Position numbers and translations under genes: made by a program | Assembly (NCBI GenBank): GCA_035541265.1 | Contig: DATKNQ010000101.1 | Coordinates: forward strand, 35,045 to 99,044 | Length of the DNA stretch: 64,000 nucleotides | Source: Bog-159 sp035541265 | Lineage (GTDB): Bacteria > Acidobacteriota > Terriglobia > Bryobacterales > Bryobacteraceae | Direction of reading: 5' to 3' | Part shown: positions 47,834-56,255 of the stretch, one piece after another | Layout: each line of letters starts with the position of its first letter | How positions within the stretch are numbered: the first letter of the stretch is position 1 | The notes under the pieces: generated by a model | What the model saw: the letters and a program-made list of their open reading frames with translations, nothing else | Databases searched by the model: none | Told to the model about the DNA's origin: nothing

Positions 47834-50278
47834 ATGTCAAAAGAGTTAATTGTTTCCGCCAATCGTCATGAGACGCGCGTGGCCGTGATTGAGGACGATC
47901 AGGTAACCGAAGTCTATCATCAGCGTGAGAACGAGTATTCGCTGGCGGGTAGTATTCATAAGGGCCGTGTCACGCGCGTGCTGCCCGGCATGCAGTCGGC
48001 CTTCGTGGACATCGGGCTCGAACGCGATGCGTTTCTGTATGTCTCAGATTTCTTTGAGGACAACGAAGAATACGACAAGATCGTAACCAGCGTTGAAGAC
48101 AAGATCCTCAAGATGGAGAAGACGCCTCCGCCTCCACCCGTGGCGGCTGTTGTTGTACCGCCTGCCGCGCCGGTAGCGGCCGAGCCAGCCGCGGAAGCGC
48201 CGCCAGTGGTAGTTGCCCAACCATCGCCCGCAGCGGCGCCGGCCGCCGGCGACCAGTTCGCGCGGCGCAACGATGAACGCGATCGCGACCGGCGCGGCCG
48301 CCGCTCGCGCCGCCGGCGTCCGCGCGGGCGCGGCCTGCCTGAGTCGAAATTCTTCACTCCGGATGCTCGCCCGGAGCCCACGGCTGCCGCGCCGCCCGCT
48401 CCCGAGGAGGCGACAGAGGCTGAAGAGGAGGCCGAAGAGATCATCGTGTTGCCCGGCGAGTCGCTGGCCAAGTATCGCGAGGAACGGCCCGCGGAGCCGG
48501 AACCCGCGAGTCCCGAACTCGAGCCGGAGGCCGAGCCGGAACCGCCAGTGGCCTTCGAGGCTATCGCCGAGCTTGTGGAAACCGCGGAAGGCGTCGAAGT
48601 TTTGGAACTGCCCGAAGAGCCGGCGGTGGAGTCTGCGGCGCCTGAAGCGGAGTCCGCGGCCGATGTCGCCGAGATTCCGGTGGAGGTCGAAGTCGAGTCC
48701 GTCGAGATCGAAATGGCGGAATACGGGGTTCCCGAGTCTGAGGTGTCCGAAGCGGAGACGTCCCAGGCTGAGCCCGCTGAGATAGCCGAAGGCGAACTTT
48801 CTGAATCCGGACAGCAAGAGGTTGCCGCGCCGGTTGACGAAGAGCAACTCGGACCCGAGCCGGCCCGCATCCCCACCAGCCTGACCGCCACTCTGCGCGA
48901 ACAAGGCCCGCGCTATCTGCATCGCGTCTCGCGCCGCATGCGGCGGCGTGGGCGCGGCGAAGGCGCCGATTTCCAACAACGCGGCGAAGCCGGCCGTGAA
49001 TCGCGCCCGCAGGAGCAACGCGCCGACAATCGGCCGGTGTCCCGTCCCGAGGCTCCGCGTTCCGAACGGCCCGGCTCTCCCTCGATCACCGACCTGCTGC
49101 GCGAAGGGCAGGAGATTATCGTGCAGATCGCGAAGGAGCCGCTAGGCCAGAAGGGCGCGCGCATCACTTCGCATATCGCTCTGCCGGGCCGTTTTCTGGT
49201 CTACATGCCGACGGTCGACCACATCGGCGTTTCGCGCAAGATACCCTCCGACGAAGAGCGCATGCGCCTGAAGCGGGTTCTGCAGGCCAACCGCAGCGGC
49301 ATCCCGGGCGGCTACATCGTGCGCACGGCCGGTGAAGGTCACACCGAGGAAGAGCTGCGCGCGGACATGCTGTTCCTCTACAACCTGTGGCTTGACCTGC
49401 GGCAGAAAGCCGAAAAGCGGCCCGCCCCCGCGCTCGTCCACCACGACCTGGACGTAGTGGAACGGATTCTGCGCGATCAGCTCACGGCGTCTTTCAAAAG
49501 CATCTGGGTGGACAACGAAGAGGTCTACGAAAACGTACTGGGCTTCGTGCAGCGCTTTCAGCCGGCCCTGGTCAGCCGCGTAAGACTGTATACGCGCAGC
49601 ACGCCGATCTTCGACGAGTACGGCATCACCGCCGAGCTGGAAAAGGCTCTGCGGCCGAAGGTGTGGCTCAAGACCGGCGGCCACATCGTGATCAACCAGA
49701 CCGAGGCGTTGGTGGCGATCGACGTGAACACGGGTAAGTACGTGGGTAAGTCGAACCGGTTGGAAGATACAATCGTCAAGACCAACACCGACGCGATCAA
49801 GGAGATTGTCCGGCAGATCCGTCTGCGCGACTTAGGCGGCATCATCGTGGTGGATTTCATCGACATGGACGAGCGCAAGAACCGGCAGAAGGTGATGCAG
49901 GCGCTCGAAGAAGCCATGCGCGCGGACCGCGCCCCTTACAAGATTCTGCAGTTCAACGACTTTGGGTTGGTGGCGATCACCCGCAAGCGCGTGAAACAGA
50001 GTCTCGAACGCACGTTGTGTACGCCGTGCCCCTATTGTGACGGCTCCGGATACGTGAAGAGCGTGCAGACCGTGATCGGCGAGATCTTGCAGGAAGCCCA
50101 GAAGATTGCGCGCGCGGTGGAAGGCAGCGACGTGATGCTGCGCGTCAATCCGGAAGTGGCCAAGGTATTGAAGTCGAATCAGAACAGTTACCTGCAGGAG
50201 ATTGAAGAGATCCTGGGGCGCACGGTGATGGTCAAGAGCGACCCGTTGTTGCACCAGGAGAAGTTCGACCTGGCGTAG
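47834..50278 (+). CDS. rne: Ribonuclease E/G with a ~320-residue insertion in the S1 domain
   Basis: An 814-residue RNase E/G endonuclease. The S1 domain begins normally (HKGRVTRVLPGMQSAFVDIG, FLYVSDFF), is interrupted at about residue 97 by a disordered Pro/Ala, then Arg-rich, then Glu-rich segment, and resumes at about 416 (ITDLLREGQEIIVQIAKEPL, GQKGARITSHIALPGRFLVY). Catalytic metal ligands are D630 (VAIDVNTG) and D674 (VVDFIDMD), 44 residues apart as expected; the zinc-link is C732-P-Y-C735. The C-terminal scaffold of E. coli RNase E is absent, so the insertion may take over scaffold or RNA-binding roles. Confidence 0.92.
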   Translation: MSKELIVSANRHETRVAVIEDDQVTEVYHQRENEYSLAGSIHKGRVTRVLPGMQSAFVDIGLERDAFLYVSDFFEDNEEYDKIVTSVEDKILKMEKTPPPPPVAAVVVPPAAPVAAEPAAEAPPVVVAQPSPAAAPAAGDQFARRNDERDRDRRGRRSRRRRPRGRGLPESKFFTPDARPEPTAAAPPAPEEATEAEEEAEEIIVLPGESLAKYREERPAEPEPASPELEPEAEPEPPVAFEAIAELVETAEGVEVLELPEEPAVESAAPEAESAADVAEIPVEVEVESVEIEMAEYGVPESEVSEAETSQAEPAEIAEGELSESGQQEVAAPVDEEQLGPEPARIPTSLTATLREQGPRYLHRVSRRMRRRGRGEGADFQQRGEAGRESRPQEQRADNRPVSRPEAPRSERPGSPSITDLLREGQEIIVQIAKEPLGQKGARITSHIALPGRFLVYMPTVDHIGVSRKIPSDEERMRLKRVLQANRSGIPGGYIVRTAGEGHTEEELRADMLFLYNLWLDLRQKAEKRPAPALVHHDLDVVERILRDQLTASFKSIWVDNEEVYENVLGFVQRFQPALVSRVRLYTRSTPIFDEYGITAELEKALRPKVWLKTGGHIVINQTEALVAIDVNTGKYVGKSNRLEDTIVKTNTDAIKEIVRQIRLRDLGGIIVVDFIDMDERKNRQKVMQALEEAMRADRAPYKILQFNDFGLVAITRKRVKQSLERTLCTPCPYCDGSGYVKSVQTVIGEILQEAQKIARAVEGSDVMLRVNPEVAKVLKSNQNSYLQEIEEILGRTVMVKSDPLLHQEKFDLA

Positions 50279-50351
50279 ACGCTGACTTGCAGCCGGCGGT
50301 TTCTTCCTCTAGTTCAGAATGTCTAGTTGCGCTGCAGGTAGTAATTGCTAA

Positions 50352-50579
50352 CTATTCGGTAATGTCGCGGGCGCCTTGTATCTCGTCCAGGAGCTCGTTG
50401 ATTAGGGCTTGCCGGCCCTGTTCAAAATCCGACTCGGCCGCCGGTGGACGGTGGGCTTCCAGCCATGCTTCGAGTAACTCCTTCACTGGCTTGGCTACGG
50501 CGTCCTCCGCGCCGGGTTCGAACCGCAGAGGGATTTCGGAGCGGCGAATGGCGGCCAGCAAGAGATCGGCGAATTTCAT
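50352..50579 (-). CDS. Small protein coupled to thiD (75 aa)
   Basis: A 75-residue acidic helical protein (MKFADLLLAAIRRSEIPLRF ... LLEAWLEAHRPPAAESDFEQ). Its ATG overlaps the thiD stop as ATGA, so it is very probably translated with thiD. No domain recognised and no known thiamine enzyme of this size. It may be an unrelated passenger. The 73 bases between it and the rne stop contain nothing notable. Confidence 0.6.
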   Translation of the reverse strand: MKFADLLLAAIRRSEIPLRFEPGAEDAVAKPVKELLEAWLEAHRPPAAESDFEQGRQALINELLDEIQGARDITE

Positions 50580-51376
50580 CTGGTTCCTGCTTTCAAGCCG
50601 GTGTTCGCGTGGTGATTCAGAGGCCCGGAGCCGTGGCCCAAGCCCGGATTCGAGCGAATGGCCTGCGTGACATAGTTCTTGGCGCGCATCACCGCCGCGT
50701 CGAGCGGCGTGCCGCGCGCCAGCTCCGCGGTGATCGCCGCTGAAAGCGTGCAACCGGTGCCGTGCGTGTGCGGCGTATCGACGCGCGGCGCCACATACTC
50801 GCGCCAGTCGTGGCCGTCGTAGAGAACGTCCAGCGCGCTATCCTGCAAGTGGCCGCCCTTCACCAGGGCGGCTTTGGCGCCCATCTCGCGCAATTGTTTT
50901 GCCGCCGAGCGCATGTCATCGGTCGTGCGCACGGAGATGCCGGTCAACGCCTCGGCCTCCGGGACGTTGGGGCACACCAGGAAGGCTTGCGGCAGCAGGC
51001 GATCGCGCACGGCGGCGACCGCTTCGGATGAGATGAGCGGCTGGCCGTGCTTGCTGATCATGACCGGATCGACCACCAGCGGGAAGCGGAAATCGGCGGC
51101 CGCCGCGGCGAGCGCTTCCACGGTCTCGCGGCTGGCGAGCGCGCCAGACTTGGCGGCGTGCGGTGGGATGTCCTCGAGGACCGCCTGCAACTGCGCCATC
51201 ACCAGTTCGGCCGGCACGCACTCCACACGCGCGAGGCGGATCGTGTTCTGTACCGTCAACAGCGTGATCACCGCTTCGCCATACACACCAAACTGGTGAA
51301 ATGTCTTGAGGTCCGCCTGGATGCCGGCGCCACCGCTGGGATCGGATCCGGCCACCGTCAGCGCCACAGGTAACAT
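50576..51376 (-). CDS. thiD: Hydroxymethylpyrimidine/phosphomethylpyrimidine kinase ThiD
   Basis: A 266-residue ribokinase-like enzyme of thiamine biosynthesis that phosphorylates HMP and HMP-P. Motifs: TVAGSDPSGGAGIQADLKTF (substrate loop), VVDPVMISKHGQPLIS, NVPEAEALTG, LVKGGHLQ, and the anion-hole HGTGCTLSAAITAELARG. The longer open frame upstream is antisense to the next regulator gene; the ATG at 51376 matches the family start. No other thi gene or TPP riboswitch is nearby. Confidence 0.94.
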   Translation of the reverse strand: MLPVALTVAGSDPSGGAGIQADLKTFHQFGVYGEAVITLLTVQNTIRLARVECVPAELVMAQLQAVLEDIPPHAAKSGALASRETVEALAAAAADFRFPLVVDPVMISKHGQPLISSEAVAAVRDRLLPQAFLVCPNVPEAEALTGISVRTTDDMRSAAKQLREMGAKAALVKGGHLQDSALDVLYDGHDWREYVAPRVDTPHTHGTGCTLSAAITAELARGTPLDAAVMRAKNYVTQAIRSNPGLGHGSGPLNHHANTGLKAGTR

Positions 51377-51460
51377 GTACGACCAGTCTAGCAGCCTGCC
51401 AATCTTAAGTTTTGTAAAGCTGGAAACCCGCGGCGCGCTTTTTGGGTTACAACGGAATTG

Positions 51461-52150
51461 GTGAGAAGAGTTCTGCTGGTGGACGACGATACGGACTTGT
51501 GCGCGCTCATCTCCGACTACCTGGGGCAGCATCAGTTCGCCGTCGAAGCGGTCTACGACGGCCGCCGCGGACTCGCGCGCGCGCTGGAAGCACCCTTCGA
51601 CGTGATCATTCTGGACGTCATGCTTCCCGTGCTGGACGGTTTCGAAGTCCTCAAGCAAGTCCGCCGCCGCAGCGCGGTTCCGGTGATCATGCTCACGGCG
51701 CGCACGGCGCAGGCGGATCGCGTGGCGGGTTTGAACGCGGGCGCCGACGATTACCTGCCGAAGCCTTTCGGCCCGGAAGAACTGCTGGCGCGCATGCGGG
51801 CGGTGCTGCGGCGCGCGGAGCACGCCACCGCGGCATCGCCAGTAGCCGAAGCCGGCGATGTGCGCGTCGATTCACAGACACGCGAAGCATGGGTCGCGGG
51901 TGAGCCCGCCAGCCTAACTGCCATCGAGTTCGACATCCTCGATTTCCTGGTGCGCGCCGCGGGCCGGGTGGTCTCGCGCGATGAACTCGCCGCGGTTCTA
52001 TACCAGCGCGAATCCACGCCCTACGAGCGCGCGCTGGATGTGCATATCAGCCACTTGCGGAAGAAGCTGGAGCGCTGCGAGCGCGTGCAGATCCGCACCG
52101 TGCGCGGGATTGGATACTTTTTTTCAGCGTCGCCCGAGGAGGCCTCTTGA
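51461..52150 (+). CDS. OmpR-family response regulator
   Basis: A regulator of about 229 residues: receiver domain (DDD near residue 10, phosphoacceptor D in IILDVMLPVLDG, K in LPKPFGPEEL) and a winged-helix DNA-binding domain (AIEFDILDFLVRAAGRVVSR ... ALDVHISHLRKKLE ... IRTVRGIGYFF). GTG start at 51461 (TTG at 51458 is the alternative). Its stop overlaps the start of the CpxA-like kinase gene. It most resembles CpxR/RstA types. Confidence 0.93.
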   Translation: MRRVLLVDDDTDLCALISDYLGQHQFAVEAVYDGRRGLARALEAPFDVIILDVMLPVLDGFEVLKQVRRRSAVPVIMLTARTAQADRVAGLNAGADDYLPKPFGPEELLARMRAVLRRAEHATAASPVAEAGDVRVDSQTREAWVAGEPASLTAIEFDILDFLVRAAGRVVSRDELAAVLYQRESTPYERALDVHISHLRKKLERCERVQIRTVRGIGYFFSASPEEAS

Positions 52151-53556
52151 GGAACTCGCACAAAACGGGGCGCCCCGCGCCGCTATCAACTCTGCGGAGT
52201 TTCTTCCCTGTATGGCGGCGCGGGAAGACGCGCCCCTTTGCGCTTCTGAGGACCATCTTCGCCAAGATCCTGCTGTGGAGCTTCGGGACGCTGGTGCTGT
52301 CGCTGGCGGCTTATCTTTTCATTTCGACGGGTTTCGCTTCGCGCATCGCGGGCAGGGGCGGACCGTTTCAGCGCACGGTCGAGTTTCAGGTGGATGGCGC
52401 CGAGGAGAGCTACCGCACGGGCGGCGCGCCGGCGCTGGCCGGGTATCTGCATAAGCTGCAACGGTACTTCGGTCCGGAGCACTATTTTACGGATGCGCAG
52501 GGCAGGGACCTGGTCACCGGAGAAGATCGTTCGGCCTTGCTGGCCACCGCGCACGGCGAATATCACATGCCCCACCAGGTGGGCGACCACTTCGTGGCGG
52601 TGAATCCCACGGCGGATGGCCTTTACCGTTTGATTGTCATGGGGCGTCCGCCATTCACCCGTTGGACCTTCCTGCCTTACTACGGGTTGATCCTGGTGGT
52701 GGTGGCGCTGCTCTGCTGGCTGCTGGCGATCAATATCGTTTCGCCGCTGCGCGCGCTGGCGCATACCGTGGAAAGCTTCGGCGGCGGCGACCTTTCGGCC
52801 CGGGCGCGCTCCGGGCGCCGCGACGAAATCGGCGATTTGGCGCGCGCCTTCGACCGGATGGCCGAACGCATCGAAACGTTACTCACGGCCGAACGGCGGC
52901 TGCTGCAGGATATTTCGCATGAACTGAGATCGCCGCTCGCGCGCCTGAGTTTTGCTGCGGAGTTGAGCAAGACGGCCGAGGACCGCAACGCCGCCGCCGC
53001 CCGCATCAAGAAAGACATCGACCGGCTGACGAACCTGGTTGGCGCGCTGGTGGAAATGACGCGCGTGGAAGGCGACCCGGCGGCGCGGCGCGCGGGAGAC
53101 GTCGATCTGCGCGAACTCGTGCAGGAGCTTGTGGAAGCCGGGCGCACCGAAACCGAGGCGCGCGCATGCCGGCTCCACCTGGTAGATTCAGGCGCGCTTG
53201 TGGTGCGCGGCGACCGCGAGCTGCTGTACCGCGCCATCGAGAACGTGCTGCGCAATGCGATCCGCTATGCGCCGGAGGGGTCTGCGATCGACGTCACTTT
53301 GGAGCCGGCCGGGGACATGGCGGCGATCAGCGTGCGGGATTACGGTCCCGGAGTGCCGGACGCCATGTTGGCCAAGATTTTCCAGCCTTTCGTGCGGGTG
53401 GATGAATCGCGCGCCAGCCATACGGGCGGCGTGGGCCTGGGCCTGGCCATCGCGTATCGCGCGATCAGCGCGCACCAGGGCCGCATCGTGGCGGAGAACG
53501 CCGGGCCGGGCCTGCGCGTACGCCTGGAGATTCCCGCGCAACGCGGGGCGCGTTGA
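52147..53556 (+). CDS. CpxA-like sensor histidine kinase with repeat-encoded N-terminus
   Basis: A kinase of up to 469 residues. TM1 at about 42-62 (ILLWSFGTLVLSLAAYLFIS), a periplasmic domain (about 65-175), TM2 at about 178-200, HAMP (NIVSPLRALAHTVESFGGGD), phosphoacceptor H258 (DISHELRSPLARL) and HATPase (NVLRNAIRYAP, DYGPGVP, GVGLGLAI). The TTG start overlaps the regulator stop, and the first ~35 codons (52151-52250) are copy 2 of a 100-base repeat, read through in frame. The native start may have been lost or moved; no ATG is available between the repeat and TM1. Confidence 0.88.
   Translation: MRNSHKTGRPAPLSTLRSFFPVWRRGKTRPFALLRTIFAKILLWSFGTLVLSLAAYLFISTGFASRIAGRGGPFQRTVEFQVDGAEESYRTGGAPALAGYLHKLQRYFGPEHYFTDAQGRDLVTGEDRSALLATAHGEYHMPHQVGDHFVAVNPTADGLYRLIVMGRPPFTRWTFLPYYGLILVVVALLCWLLAINIVSPLRALAHTVESFGGGDLSARARSGRRDEIGDLARAFDRMAERIETLLTAERRLLQDISHELRSPLARLSFAAELSKTAEDRNAAAARIKKDIDRLTNLVGALVEMTRVEGDPAARRAGDVDLRELVQELVEAGRTETEARACRLHLVDSGALVVRGDRELLYRAIENVLRNAIRYAPEGSAIDVTLEPAGDMAAISVRDYGPGVPDAMLAKIFQPFVRVDESRASHTGGVGLGLAIAYRAISAHQGRIVAENAGPGLRVRLEIPAQRGAR
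52151..52250. repeat. ~100-bp palindromic repeat element, copy 2 (inverted)
   Basis: The reverse complement of this segment aligns with 14459-14558 over 100 bases with 15 mismatches and no gap. The outer arms, the CCGCGCCGCC/GGCGGCGCGG-type inner arms and the GGGGCGCCCC palindrome are kept. It begins one base after the response-regulator stop and lies inside the annotated kinase frame. Confidence 0.8.
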
Positions 53557-53596
53557 AGCCATTTCAGATACACTACTCTTTTCAGGAGGCATCGAA

Positions 53597-56236
53597 ATGG
53601 TTGCGAAGTGGGCCATCCTCTCCGCCCTGTTCATTGCACTGCTGCCGGCGCAGGAAAGCGCGATGGCCGGTGCGCCATCCAATTTGCGCTGCGAGTATCT
53701 GACCAGTCCGGCAGGCATCGACGTGCGGCAGCCGCGTCTCTCGTGGGTGCTCCAACACGGGGCGCGCGGCCAGCGCCAGACTGCTTACGAGGTGCTGGTG
53801 TCATCCAAACCGGAGGCCGCCGCGGGCGACCAGTGGGATAGCGGCAAGGTGGCGAGCAGCGAGTCGGTGCACGTGGCGTATGCCGGCAAGCCGCTCGCGA
53901 GCGGCCAGGCCTATTACTGGAAGGTGCGCTATTGGGATAGCGGCGATCATGCGAGCCCGTACAGCGCGGCCGCGCATTTTGCAATGGGCCTGCTTGACGC
54001 GAGCGAGTGGAAAGGGCAATGGATCGGCGGCGCGAACCAGTTTCGCAAAGAGTTCACCCTTCCGGCCCGCCCGGTGCGCGCGCGCGCCTATATCGCCGGC
54101 CTGGGTTATTACGAGCTGCGCATCAATGGCCACAAGGTGGGCGACCACTTACTCGATCCCGCCTGGACCACTTATGATAAGCGCGTACTCTACACCGTCT
54201 ACGACATTACCGAACGTCTCCGGCCGGGCTCCAATGCGGCCGGCGTGATGCTGGGCGAGGGCTGGTTTCACGGACGCGCCCTGCGCATGCAGATCCGCGC
54301 GGAGCTGGAAGGCGGGCAGCTGGTGGAAGTGGCCACGGATGCGTCATGGAAAATGACCAACGGCCCGATCGTTTCGGACAGCGTCTATAACGGCGAGACC
54401 TACGATGCGCGCCTGGAAACGCCGGGCTGGGATCGCGCGGGCTTCGACGATGCGCATTGGAAAGCCGCCAACCTGATCGACGGGCCGAAGGGGGTGCTCT
54501 CGGCACAGATGATGCCACCCATCCGCGCGATCGATACGATTGTGCCGGTAAAGCTGACGTCGCCGCGCGCGGGCGTGTACATCTACGATCTGGGTCAGAA
54601 CATCAGCGGCGTGGTCCAGATCCGTGTGCGCGGGCCGCACGGCGCACGCGTGCAGCTTCGACATGCCGAACTCTTATATGACGACGGCACCCTGAACGTC
54701 GAGAATCTGCGCGCGGCGAGAGCTACCGATGTTTATTACTTGCGCGGTGATGGCGGCGAAGAAATCTATCAACCGCGCTTCACTTACCACGGATTCCGCT
54801 ACGTCGAAGTGACCGGCTTCCCGGGCGCGCCGCAGTTCGATACGCTGCGCGCCAAGGTGGTGCATTCCGACGTGCGGCCAACCGGGGGATTCAGCAGTTC
54901 CAAGCAAATCCTCAACCAGATCCAGCACAACATTTTGTGGGGCATTCAGGACAACCTGCACAGCATTCCCACCGATTGCAACCAGCGCGACGAGCGCATG
55001 GGGTGGATGGCGGACGCGCATCTCTATGCCGAAACGGCCATGCTCAACTTCGATATGCCGGCCTTTTATACGAACTTCCTGCGCGACATTCACGATATTC
55101 AGGGCGCGGACGGAACAGTCACGGACACGGTGCCGCATCGCTACGGCAGCCGTCCCGCGGATCCGGCGTGGGGCTTGGCCTATCCGTTGCTGACTTGGTA
55201 CATGTACGAGTATTACGGCGACCGGCGCATCCTGGAAGAGAATTACGATGGCGTGAAGGCCTGGACCGACTATCTGCGGACGCGCACTCACGATGGCATT
55301 CTGGACTACAGTTACTACGGCGACTGGGTGCCCATCGAGAAGACACCCGGCAATCTGGTTTCGACTTTCTGCTATCACTGGAGTGCGGACTTAGTCGCGC
55401 GCATGGCGGAGATTCTGGGTAAGTCGAGTGATGCGGCTGCCTATCACAAACTGGCAGGCGAGATTAAAGACGCCTTCAATGCCAAGTTTCTGAATCCGGC
55501 CACGGGCGTGTATGCAACGGGCACGCAGACGGCGCAGATCCTGCCGCTATTTTTGAACATGGTCCCGCGGGACCATGCAGGCAGGGTCTTCGGCGAGCTA
55601 CGGGACGATCTGGTCTACACGCGCAACACGCACCTGACCACCGGCATTCTGGGCACCAAGTACTTATTCCCGTTGCTGACTCGTACCGGTAACTCCGACT
55701 TGGCCTACGAGCTGGCCACGCAGACGACTTACCCGAGCTGGGGTTACATGATCGAGAACGGCGCGACCACCTTGTGGGAACTCTGGCAGAATAAGACCGG
55801 TCCGTCGATGAACTCGCACAATCATCCGATGTTCGGCAGCCTCGGCGCATGGTTCTACAATGCACTGGCGGGCATCAATCCGGATCCGGCCAAGCCGGGA
55901 TTTGAGCACATCGTGATCGCGCCGCAAGTGGTGCGGGATCTCAAGTGGGCCTCCGGATCGCTGAATACGGTGCGTGGGACGGTGGCGTCATCCTGGAGCC
56001 GCTCCGACGATGGGCTGCGCCTGGAGGTCCGCGTCCCGGTGGGCAGCGAGGCTGACATTCACATTCCGGAGCTGGGTTTGTCGCCCGTGACCCTTGCGGA
56101 ATCGGGGCAGGCGATCTGGAAGGGCGGGCAATTCCAGCCGGGTGTGGCGGGCATCGGCGCGGTGCGTGAGAACGACGGCACGCTCGAGGTGGAAGCCGGC
56201 TCGGGCGACTATGTCTTTGTGCTGAGCCGCGACTGA
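53597..56236 (+). CDS. Secreted alpha-L-rhamnosidase (GH78)
   Basis: An 879-residue glycoside hydrolase with a signal peptide (VAKWAILSALFIALLPAQES). The ATG is seven bases after AGGAGG; the longer open frame overlaps the kinase gene and is rejected. Modules: N-terminal fibronectin-like region, a Bac_rhamnosid_N-type carbohydrate-binding domain (YYELRINGHKVGDHLLDPAW), the concanavalin-like domain, then the catalytic (alpha/alpha)6 barrel. Catalytic candidates: the D460-C-N-Q-R-D465-E466 block (TDCNQRDERMGWMADAHLYA) and E728 in GATTLWELW. It removes terminal L-rhamnose from plant glycosides or pectin. Confidence 0.93.
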   Translation: MVAKWAILSALFIALLPAQESAMAGAPSNLRCEYLTSPAGIDVRQPRLSWVLQHGARGQRQTAYEVLVSSKPEAAAGDQWDSGKVASSESVHVAYAGKPLASGQAYYWKVRYWDSGDHASPYSAAAHFAMGLLDASEWKGQWIGGANQFRKEFTLPARPVRARAYIAGLGYYELRINGHKVGDHLLDPAWTTYDKRVLYTVYDITERLRPGSNAAGVMLGEGWFHGRALRMQIRAELEGGQLVEVATDASWKMTNGPIVSDSVYNGETYDARLETPGWDRAGFDDAHWKAANLIDGPKGVLSAQMMPPIRAIDTIVPVKLTSPRAGVYIYDLGQNISGVVQIRVRGPHGARVQLRHAELLYDDGTLNVENLRAARATDVYYLRGDGGEEIYQPRFTYHGFRYVEVTGFPGAPQFDTLRAKVVHSDVRPTGGFSSSKQILNQIQHNILWGIQDNLHSIPTDCNQRDERMGWMADAHLYAETAMLNFDMPAFYTNFLRDIHDIQGADGTVTDTVPHRYGSRPADPAWGLAYPLLTWYMYEYYGDRRILEENYDGVKAWTDYLRTRTHDGILDYSYYGDWVPIEKTPGNLVSTFCYHWSADLVARMAEILGKSSDAAAYHKLAGEIKDAFNAKFLNPATGVYATGTQTAQILPLFLNMVPRDHAGRVFGELRDDLVYTRNTHLTTGILGTKYLFPLLTRTGNSDLAYELATQTTYPSWGYMIENGATTLWELWQNKTGPSMNSHNHPMFGSLGAWFYNALAGINPDPAKPGFEHIVIAPQVVRDLKWASGSLNTVRGTVASSWSRSDDGLRLEVRVPVGSEADIHIPELGLSPVTLAESGQAIWKGGQFQPGVAGIGAVRENDGTLEVEAGSGDYVFVLSRD

Positions 56237-56255
56237 CAGCTTCCGGAGGTCTCCA

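Noticed and set aside
53198..53596. N-terminal extension of the rhamnosidase by 133 residues
   Set aside because: It overlaps the kinase catalytic domain; an ATG with AGGAGG and a signal peptide at 53597 is clearly better.
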